From: GCA-2861595 sp035525365
GTDB taxonomy: Bacteria; Actinomycetota; Acidimicrobiia; Acidimicrobiales; GCA-2861595
Reading direction: 5' to 3'
Assembly (NCBI GenBank): GCA_035525365.1
Contig: DATLEK010000072.1
Coordinates: forward strand, 1-14,858
DNA length: 14,858 nt
Of the stretch, positions 4,966 to 14,858 are shown one piece after another (within the stretch, counting starts at the first letter, position 1; each line of letters opens with the position of its first letter). The notes under the pieces are model-generated. The model worked only from the letters and a program-made list of their open reading frames with translations, did no database searches and had not been told where the DNA came from. The position numbers were made by a program, and so were the translations under genes.

Positions 4966-4995
4966 TTGCTCTTTTGGCCTGCCCGCGCTTATACT
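4966..4995 (+). promoter_or_regulatory. Promoter P2 for rpoBC
   Basis: TTGCTC (4966-4971), 18 bases, TATACT (4990-4995) is a second candidate about 49 bases after P1. The -10 is a strong match, while the -35 is only moderate. It would give a leader of about 100 bases before rpoB. Confidence 0.6.
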
Positions 4996-5021
4996 GCGTG
5001 GTTGCCGTGGCCGCCCGCTCC

Positions 5022-5043
5022 ACGCCCTGAAGTTTCAAGGCGT
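5022..5043 (+). other. Hairpin in the rpoB 5' untranslated region
   Basis: ACGCC (5022-5026) pairs with GGCGT (5039-5043). After one C-A mismatch, TGA (5028-5030) pairs with TCA (5035-5037) around an AGTT loop. It ends 45 bases before the rpoB ribosome site and lies in transcripts from either promoter. No function is known to me. Confidence 0.5.
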
Positions 5044-5087
5044 AACTGGCGCGCGCTCATCGCTCCTTCCGCCCCCCGAATCTCCAC

Positions 5088-5093
5088 GAGGAG
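5088..5093 (+). promoter_or_regulatory. Shine-Dalgarno GAGGAG of rpoB, fixing a TTG start
   Basis: GAGGAG ends six bases before TTG 5100. No ATG or GTG in frame nearby has a comparable site, so the TTG is taken as the rpoB start. Confidence 0.8.
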
Positions 5094-5099
5094 TAGGTC

Positions 5100-8000
5100 T
5101 TGCCGTCTGGTCCCGCCGTCCGGGAACGTTTCTCTTTCGCCAACCTCGACGAGGTGCTGCCGCTGCCGGATCTGGTGGCCATTCAGCGGGCTTCGTTCGA
5201 ATGGTTCCTCGATTCAGGTCTCGTTCAAACCTTCCGCGACATCAGCCCTATAGAGGACTTCACCGGCCAGCTCCGCCTCGAGCTGGAGTTTGACTCCACC
5301 GACCAGGACCTTCGTCCTCCTCCGAAGTTCAGCATGGAGGAGTGCAAGGAGAAGGACATGACCTACTCCGCACCGATCTTCGTGCGCGCCAGGTTCATGA
5401 ACGCCACCACCGGCGAGATCAAGGAACAGACCGTCTTCATGGGCGACTTCCCCATGATGACGAACAAGGGCACCTTCATCATCAACGGCACCGAGCGCGT
5501 CGTCGTCTCCCAGCTGGTGCGGAGCCCCGGGGTGATCTTCCAGCCCGGCCGTGACGCCAAGACCGTCGTCACCGGAACCATCCATCCCTACCGGGGCGAG
5601 TGGATCGAGTTCGACGTGGAGGCCAAGCCCGGCAAGGACATCACCGCCGGCACCCGCGTCGCCCGCAAGCGCCGGCTCAGCCTGTTCGTTCTGCTGCGCG
5701 CCCTCGGTTACGACGAGGAGGGGGCGCCCGGCCTGCTCGACAAGTTCGTGCGGCACTTCGACTTCCTCGAGGGCCAGTGGGCCAAGGAGAAGGAGCTGGC
5801 CCCCACACGGGAGGAGGCTCTCCTCGAGATCTACAAGCGGGCCCGCCCCGGCGAGCCGCCCTCAGTGGAGTCGGCCCGGGCCTACTTCGAGAACGCGTTC
5901 TTCAACCCCAAGCGTTACGACCTCACCCGGGTCGGCCGCTACAAGCTCAACCGCAAGCTCGGCCCCGAGGTCGAGCGGGCGGCGGAGATCCTGGACTACG
6001 ACCTGGAGCGGCCGGTTGCCGGGCAGGGCGTGCTGAGCCCCAGTGAGCTCCTCGCCGCCGCCACCTACATGCTCCACCTGGCCAACGGCGAGCCGGGCTA
6101 CCGCCTCGACGACCAGGACCACTTCGCCAACCGCCGCATCCGTTCGGTGGGCGAGCTGATCCAGAACCAGGTCCGCGTCGGCCTCTCCCGCATGGAGCGG
6201 GTGGTGCGTGAGCGCATGACCACCCAGGACGTGGAGGCGATCACGCCTCAGACGCTGATCAACATCCGCCCGGTCGTCGCCTCCATCAAGGAGTTCTTCG
6301 GGACCAGCCAGCTCAGCCAGTTCATGGACCAGGTCAACCCTCTGTCCGGCCTCACCCACAAGCGTCGCCTTTCGGCTATGGGCCCGGGTGGCCTCAGCCG
6401 CGAGCGCGCTGGCTTCGAGGTCCGTGACGTGCACAGCTCCCACTACGGGCGCATGTGCCCCATCGAGACTCCCGAAGGCCCCAACATCGGCCTCATCGGC
6501 CACCTCGCCACCTACGGGCGCATCAACGAGTACGGCTTCATCGAGACCCCGTACCGCACCGTCATCGACGGCCGAGTGACCGAAGAGGTCGTCTATCTCG
6601 CCGCTGACGAGGAGGAGGAGCACGTCATCGCCCAGGCCAACGCCAGCCTGGACGATCAGGGCAACTTCAACGAGGACCGTGTCCTCGTGCGCCGCGGCCC
6701 GCAGGGCGCCGGCGTGCGTGTCGGGGCCACCACCACCTCCTACGGCTCGAGCACCGAAGTCGACTTCGTGCCGCCGTCCGAGGTCGACCTCATGGACGTG
6801 TCGCCCAAGCAGATGGTGTCGGTGTCCACCGCCCTCATCCCCTTCATCGAGCACGACGACGCCAACCGCGCCCTGATGGGCGCCAACATGCAGAAGCAGG
6901 CTGTGCCTCTCCTGCGCCCCGAGGCCCCCTATATCGGCACCGGCGTGGAGAAGCGGGTCGCCTGCGACGCCGGCGACGTCATGCTGGCCGAGGGTGCCGG
7001 CGTCGTCACCGAGGTCACCGGCGACCACATCACCGTCGACTACGAGGGCAAGGGCCGCAAGATCGAGAAGCTGGCCAAGTTCCGCCGCTCGAACCAGAAC
7101 ACCTGCATCAACCAGCGCTCGCTGGTGAACGAGGGAGACCGCGTCGAGATCGGAACGCCTCTGGCCGACGGCCCCTCCACCCATCAGGGCGAGCTGGCCC
7201 TGGGCAAGAACCTCCTCGTGGCTTTCATGCCGTGGGAGGGCTACAACTACGAGGACGCCATCATCCTGTCGGAGCGCCTCGTGCGCGACGACGTGCTCAC
7301 GTCGATCCACATCCAGGAGCACGAGGTCGACGCCCGGGACACCAAGCTCGGTGCCGAGGAGATCACCCGGGACATCCCCAACCTGTCCGAGGAGATCCTC
7401 AAGGATCTCGACGAGCGCGGCATCATCCGCGTCGGCGCCGAGGTCAGCCCCGGCGACGTGCTGGTCGGCAAGGTGACGCCCAAGGGCGAGACCGAGCTCA
7501 CCCCCGAGGAGCGCCTACTCCGGGCCATCTTCGGTGAGAAGGCCCGCGAGGTCCGGGACACCAGCCTCAAGGTGCCCCACGGCGAAGCCGGCAAGGTCAT
7601 CGACGTCCGGGTGTTTTCCCGCGACGACAACCAGGAGCTCCCGCCCGGCGTCAACCAGCTGGTGCGGGTCTACGTGGCCCAGAAGCGCAAGATCAGCGAG
7701 GGCGACAAGCTGGCCGGCCGCCACGGCAACAAGGGCGTCATCTCCAAGATCCTCCCGGTCGAGGACATGCCCCACCTGGCCGACGGAACCACCGTCGACA
7801 TCATTCTTTCGCCCTTCGGAGTACCGAGCCGCATGAACGTGGGCCAGGTCCTCGAGGCCCACCTGGGCTGGGCCGCCCGCTGGGGCTGGGACGCCGCCGG
7901 CACAAAAACCGAGCCGCTCAAGGGAACAGAGACCAAGACCAGGCCCATCACCGAGCCCTCGGTGTGGGTCTCCACGCCCGTCTTCGACGGCGCCCACTGG

Positions 8001-8648
8001 GACGAGGAGGACAAGGCCGGTCGCCACCCGACGATCCAGAGCATCTTCGAGACCCTCACCCCCGAGGGGGCCGACGGCAAGCGCCTCATGGGCCGCGACG
8101 GCAAGGCCACCCTCTACAACGGCCGCACCGGCGAGCCCTACGACAACCCCGTGTGCGTCGGCTACGTGTACATCCTGAAGCTGGCCCACCTGGTGGACGA
8201 CAAGATCCACGCCCGCTCCACGGGCCCGTACAGCATGATCACCCAGCAGCCGCTGGGCGGTAAGGCCCAGTTCGGTGGCCAGCGCTTCGGGGAGATGGAG
8301 GTGTGGGCCCTGGAGGCCTACGGCGCCGCCTACGCCCTGCAGGAGCTGCTCACGATCAAGTCCGACGACGTGCTCGGCCGTGTGAAGGTCTACGAGGCGA
8401 TCGTCAAGGGCGAGAACATTCCCGAGCCCGGCATCCCCGAGTCGTTCAAGGTCCTCATCAAGGAGATGCAGTCGCTGTGCCTCAACGTCGAGGTCCTGTC
8501 CACGACCGGCCAGGAGATCGAGATGCGCGACCTGGACGAGGACGTCTTCCGCACGGCTGAGGAGCTGGGGATCGACATATCCCGTCCCGAGCGCGGGTCC
8601 GATGAAGAAGACGAGCGTCGTGCGGCCGAACGCGCCTCCCGGTTCTGA
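5100..8648 (+). CDS. rpoB: DNA-directed RNA polymerase subunit beta
   Basis: 1182 residues, as in other Actinomycetota (about 1150-1180). The rifampicin-resistance cluster lies at 403-430 (SQLSQFMDQ then NPLSGLTHKRRLSA). In E. coli numbering it has D516, H526, R529 and S531 intact as D410, H420, R423 and S425, but valine replaces N518 (V412) and methionine replaces L533 (M427). RMCPIETPEGPNIGLI follows. The catalytic-centre acidic pair is E718-D719 in NYEDAI. GDKLAGRHGNKG at 868-879 carries the conserved lysines K870 and K878. The C-terminal part (GGQRFGEMEVWALEAYGA) wraps with beta-prime. The subunit forms one jaw of RNA polymerase. The start is TTG with GAGGAG upstream. rpoC follows after 17 bases, so the two are co-transcribed. 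Confidence 0.99.
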   Translation: MPSGPAVRERFSFANLDEVLPLPDLVAIQRASFEWFLDSGLVQTFRDISPIEDFTGQLRLELEFDSTDQDLRPPPKFSMEECKEKDMTYSAPIFVRARFMNATTGEIKEQTVFMGDFPMMTNKGTFIINGTERVVVSQLVRSPGVIFQPGRDAKTVVTGTIHPYRGEWIEFDVEAKPGKDITAGTRVARKRRLSLFVLLRALGYDEEGAPGLLDKFVRHFDFLEGQWAKEKELAPTREEALLEIYKRARPGEPPSVESARAYFENAFFNPKRYDLTRVGRYKLNRKLGPEVERAAEILDYDLERPVAGQGVLSPSELLAAATYMLHLANGEPGYRLDDQDHFANRRIRSVGELIQNQVRVGLSRMERVVRERMTTQDVEAITPQTLINIRPVVASIKEFFGTSQLSQFMDQVNPLSGLTHKRRLSAMGPGGLSRERAGFEVRDVHSSHYGRMCPIETPEGPNIGLIGHLATYGRINEYGFIETPYRTVIDGRVTEEVVYLAADEEEEHVIAQANASLDDQGNFNEDRVLVRRGPQGAGVRVGATTTSYGSSTEVDFVPPSEVDLMDVSPKQMVSVSTALIPFIEHDDANRALMGANMQKQAVPLLRPEAPYIGTGVEKRVACDAGDVMLAEGAGVVTEVTGDHITVDYEGKGRKIEKLAKFRRSNQNTCINQRSLVNEGDRVEIGTPLADGPSTHQGELALGKNLLVAFMPWEGYNYEDAIILSERLVRDDVLTSIHIQEHEVDARDTKLGAEEITRDIPNLSEEILKDLDERGIIRVGAEVSPGDVLVGKVTPKGETELTPEERLLRAIFGEKAREVRDTSLKVPHGEAGKVIDVRVFSRDDNQELPPGVNQLVRVYVAQKRKISEGDKLAGRHGNKGVISKILPVEDMPHLADGTTVDIILSPFGVPSRMNVGQVLEAHLGWAARWGWDAAGTKTEPLKGTETKTRPITEPSVWVSTPVFDGAHWDEEDKAGRHPTIQSIFETLTPEGADGKRLMGRDGKATLYNGRTGEPYDNPVCVGYVYILKLAHLVDDKIHARSTGPYSMITQQPLGGKAQFGGQRFGEMEVWALEAYGAAYALQELLTIKSDDVLGRVKVYEAIVKGENIPEPGIPESFKVLIKEMQSLCLNVEVLSTTGQEIEMRDLDEDVFRTAEELGIDISRPERGSDEEDERRAAERASRF

Positions 8649-8665
8649 GAGAGAAGGGCACTGGA

Positions 8666-12550
<3,885 letters not shown>

Positions 12551-12556
12551 CCGGCT

Positions 12557-12586
12557 TTGCCCGGACCCTCGCCGAGGGCCTACGAT
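12557..12586 (+). promoter_or_regulatory. Candidate promoter for the str operon (rpsL-rpsG-fusA)
   Basis: TTGCCC (12557-12562), 18 bases, TACGAT (12581-12586) lies in the 87-base gap between rpoC and the rpsL start. The -10 resembles that of rpoBC P1 (TACGCT). The spacer contains a small hairpin, CCCTC-GCC-GAGGG (12566-12578), with no T-run, so rpoC read-through is not obviously stopped. Confidence 0.55.
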
Positions 12587-12625
12587 TGTCCACCGCCGAC
12601 GGCCCGAAGAGTCGAAGGCGATACC

Positions 12626-12632
12626 AGAGAGG
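12626..12632 (+). promoter_or_regulatory. Shine-Dalgarno AGAGAGG of rpsL, fixing a TTG start
   Basis: AGAGAGG ends five bases before TTG 12638. The residues after that TTG are PTIAQLVRKGR, the standard uS12 N terminus. This rules out the upstream ATG 12557 in the same frame, whose added 27 residues are unlike the family. Confidence 0.85.
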
Positions 12633-12637
12633 TTGCG

Positions 12638-13009
12638 TTGCCCACCATCGCGCAGTTGGTCCGCAAGGGCCGTCAGTCCAACCAGACCAAGTCCAAGACC
12701 CCGGCCCTGAAGGGCGCGCCCCAGCGGCGCGGCGTGTGTACCCGCGTGTACACCACCACTCCGAAGAAGCCGAACTCGGCGCTGCGCAAGGTGGCCCGTG
12801 TCCGTCTCACCAGTGGGACCGAGATCACCGCCTACATCCCCGGCGTCGGCCACAACCTCCAGGAGCACTCCATCGTGCTCGTGCGTGGTGGCCGGGTGAA
12901 GGACCTTCCGGGTGTTCGCTACAAGATCATCCGCGGCACTCTCGACACATCGGGTGTACGTGACCGCAAGCAGGCCCGGAGCCGCTACGGCGCCAAGAAG
13001 GACGCATAG
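12638..13009 (+). CDS. rpsL: 30S ribosomal protein uS12
   Basis: 123 residues, the exact family length, starting at a TTG. The conserved decoding-centre loops TTTPKKPNSALRKVAR and RGGRVKDLPGVRY are both present. The lysines that change in streptomycin-resistant mutants (K43 and K88 of E. coli, within PKKPNS and GRVKDLP) are wild type. The aspartate of KDLP that is methylthiolated in many bacteria is also present. The C terminus is the usual basic tail (RKQARSRYGAKK). uS12 monitors codon-anticodon pairing. It begins the classical str operon, with rpsG three bases after its stop. Confidence 0.97.
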   Translation: MPTIAQLVRKGRQSNQTKSKTPALKGAPQRRGVCTRVYTTTPKKPNSALRKVARVRLTSGTEITAYIPGVGHNLQEHSIVLVRGGRVKDLPGVRYKIIRGTLDTSGVRDRKQARSRYGAKKDA

Positions 13010-13012
13010 AGC

Positions 13013-13483
13013 ATGCCCCGCAAAGGTCCTCCCCCCCGCCGCGAGCTGCTTCCCGATCCCGTGTACAAGTCGGTGGTCGTCACCCAGCTCGTGAACAAGA
13101 TACTCAGCCAGGGCAAGCGCACCACCGCCGAGCGCATCGTCTACGAAGCCCTCGACATCGTCAAGGAGAAGACGGGTGCCGAGCCCATCGCCACGCTCAA
13201 GCGGGCGGTGGAGAACACCAAGCCCGCCCTCGAGGTCAAGAGCCGCCGGGTGGGTGGCGCCACGTACCAGGTGCCGATCGAAGTCCGCCCCCGCCGCTCC
13301 ACCACGCTCTCCATCCGCTGGCTGGTCACCTACTCCCGGCAGCGTCGGGAGAAGACGATGGGGCAGCGCCTGGCCAACGAGTTGCTCGACGCCTCCAACG
13401 GCGTCGGCTCGGCCGTGAAGCGCCGGGAGGATGTCCAGAAGATGGCCGAGTCAAACAAGGCCTTCGCCCACTACCGCTGGTAG
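13013..13483 (+). CDS. rpsG: 30S ribosomal protein uS7
   Basis: 156 residues, the normal length for uS7. It begins MPRKGPPPRRELLPDPVY and contains GGATYQVPIEVRPRRSTTLS near 80-99, with the C-terminal region ending in AFAHYRW, all typical. uS7 nucleates assembly of the 30S head and contacts E-site tRNA. The start ATG 13013 comes three bases after the rpsL stop and has no clear Shine-Dalgarno, so translation is probably by reinitiation from rpsL. No other start in frame gives the family N terminus. Confidence 0.98.
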   Translation: MPRKGPPPRRELLPDPVYKSVVVTQLVNKILSQGKRTTAERIVYEALDIVKEKTGAEPIATLKRAVENTKPALEVKSRRVGGATYQVPIEVRPRRSTTLSIRWLVTYSRQRREKTMGQRLANELLDASNGVGSAVKRREDVQKMAESNKAFAHYRW

Positions 13484-13492
13484 TTCTCACTC

Positions 13493-14858
13493 ATGCCACC
13501 GCTTACCCGAGAGTTCCCGCTTGCCCGTACCCGCAACATCGGGATCATGGCCCACATCGACGCGGGCAAGACCACGACCACCGAGCGGATCCTCTACTAC
13601 ACCGGCAAGAACTACAAGATCGGTGAGGTCCACGAGGGCGCGGCCACCATGGACTGGATGGTCCAGGAGCAGGAGCGGGGCATCACCATCACCTCCGCCG
13701 CCACAACCTGCATGTGGAAGGACAATTGGATCAACATCATCGACACGCCCGGCCACGTCGACTTCACCGTCGAGGTGGAGCGTTCGCTGAGGGTGCTCGA
13801 CGGTGCCGTCGCCGTGTTCGACGCCGTAGCCGGCGTGGAGCCCCAGACCGAGACGGTGTGGCGCCAGGCCAACAAGTACAACGTGCCCCGCATCTGCTTT
13901 GTCAACAAGATGGACCGCATCGGCGCCGACTTCAACCGATCCGTGAGCATGATCCGTGACCGCCTCGACGCCGTGCCCGCCGTGCTCCAGGTCCCGATCG
14001 GGGCCGAGGGCCACTTCAAGGGAATGATCGACCTCATCGGCATGAAGGCGCTGATGTGGGACGAGGGTTCGGAACACGGCGAGGCCTGGTCGGTCACCGA
14101 CATCTCCGAGGAGATGGCCGGGGAGGCCGAGTCGGGTCGTCAGCAGCTGATCGACGTGGTCTCCAACTTCGACGACAACGTCATGGAGAAGTACGTGGGC
14201 GACGAACCCGTCACCGCCGACGATCTCCGGTCTGCGTTGCGCACCGCCACCATCGCCAACCAACTGGTTCCGGTGCTCTGCGGCTCTGCGTTCAAGAACA
14301 AGGGCGTCCAGCCCATGCTCGACGCGGTCATCGATTTCCTCCCCAGCCCCCTCGACCTTCCCCCCACTACGGGCATGGACGTCAAGGGGATCGAGGAGCT
14401 GGAGCGCCTCGCTTCCGACGACGAGCCCTTCTCGGCTCTGGCCTTCAAGATCATGAGCGACCCCCACGTGGGCAAGCTGACCTACTTCCGGGTCTACAGC
14501 GGAAAGCTCGAAAAGGGCGCGGCGGTCCTCAACTCGAGCAAGGACCGCAAAGAGCGGGTCGGCCGGCTGCTCCAGATGCACGCCAACCACCGCGAGGACA
14601 AGGACGCCGTCTTCGCCGGCGACATCGTTGCTGCCGTCGGCCTGAAGCAGACAACCACCGGCAACACCCTCTGCGACCCGAATGCCCCGATCGTCCTGGA
14701 GTCACTCGAGTTCCCCGAGCCCGTGATCCACGTGGCCGTGGAGCCCAAGACCAAGGACGCCCAGGACAAGCTGGCCAAGGCGCTGCAGGCGCTCATGGAC
14801 GAGGACCCCTCGTTCCAGGTCCACGGCGACGAGGAGACCGGCCAGACCGTCATCGGTG
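13493..14858 (+). CDS. fusA: Elongation factor G, 3' end beyond the window
   Basis: 455 codons are present of about 700. The frame is open to the last base, so the gene is cut by the window edge and not broken. The GTPase motifs are complete: P-loop AHIDAGKT at 20-27, the switch-I region QEQERGITI at 58-66, DTPGH at 84-88 and NKMD at 138-141. The G-prime insertion follows (about 160-265), then domain II (about 295-400, HVGKLTYFRVYSGKLEKG) and the start of domain III. EF-G drives ribosomal translocation and, with RRF, ribosome recycling. The start ATG 13493 lies 9 bases after the rpsG stop in the same frame, with only a poor ribosome site, which suggests coupling to rpsG. tuf normally follows but is outside the window. 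Confidence 0.98.
   Translation, partial: MPPLTREFPLARTRNIGIMAHIDAGKTTTTERILYYTGKNYKIGEVHEGAATMDWMVQEQERGITITSAATTCMWKDNWINIIDTPGHVDFTVEVERSLRVLDGAVAVFDAVAGVEPQTETVWRQANKYNVPRICFVNKMDRIGADFNRSVSMIRDRLDAVPAVLQVPIGAEGHFKGMIDLIGMKALMWDEGSEHGEAWSVTDISEEMAGEAESGRQQLIDVVSNFDDNVMEKYVGDEPVTADDLRSALRTATIANQLVPVLCGSAFKNKGVQPMLDAVIDFLPSPLDLPPTTGMDVKGIEELERLASDDEPFSALAFKIMSDPHVGKLTYFRVYSGKLEKGAAVLNSSKDRKERVGRLLQMHANHREDKDAVFAGDIVAAVGLKQTTTGNTLCDPNAPIVLESLEFPEPVIHVAVEPKTKDAQDKLAKALQALMDEDPSFQVHGDEETGQTVIG

Noticed and set aside
12566..12578. Hairpin CCCTC-GCC-GAGGG after rpoC as a terminator
   Set aside because: No T-run follows; the downstream bases are CCTACGATTG and fit a promoter -10. Kept only as a note in the promoter entry.
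12557..12637. N-terminal extension of uS12 from ATG 12557
   Set aside because: The extra residues do not resemble uS12, and a good ribosome site precedes TTG 12638, after which the family sequence begins. The region is better explained as promoter and leader.

Overview
The window is a core information-processing locus of a high-GC Gram-positive bacterium. The order is tRNA-Thr, tRNA-Met, rpmG, an ECF sigma / anti-sigma pair, tRNA-Trp, secE, nusG, rplK, rplA, rplJ, rplL, rpoB, rpoC, rpsL, rpsG and fusA (cut by the window edge). All genes are on the + strand. GC-rich third codon positions, the tRNA-Thr/tRNA-Met/rpmG ... tRNA-Trp/secE order, and a long helical insertion near the N terminus of RpoC all point to Actinomycetota. 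A deep-branching class such as Acidimicrobiia is my guess only.

Region 1 (1-1405) holds two tRNAs without encoded CCA, a 54-residue bL33, and an ECF sigma factor overlapping its zinc-binding anti-sigma factor by 11 bases. In mycobacteria this slot between rpmG and tRNA-Trp holds hadABC, so the sigma pair is the main accessory content of the window.

Region 2 (1406-4887) is tRNA-Trp, then secE, nusG and rplK joined by start/stop overlaps, then rplA, an uL10-type mRNA leader, rplJ and rplL. The 154-base leader has the AGACA...CGAGG kink-turn signature. It also has two complementary pairs that suggest a translation switch: an 8-base pair that would trap AGACA, and CCTCCT complementary to the rplJ Shine-Dalgarno AGGAGG.

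Region 3 (4888-12550) is a 212-base gap with two good tandem promoters and a 10-base inverted repeat, followed by rpoB and rpoC. Region 4 (12551-14858) is a probable str-operon promoter, then rpsL, rpsG and fusA. Together the genes make the protein-export channel subunit SecE, the elongation factor NusG, the ribosomal stalk and L1 arm, the two large RNA polymerase subunits, two 30S proteins and EF-G.

I found no mobile element, CRISPR array or clear horizontally acquired block. Apart from the sigma pair this is ordinary core-genome sequence. The best leads are the rplJ leader switch, the sigma/anti-sigma pair in the hadABC slot, and the rplL-rpoB intergenic architecture.
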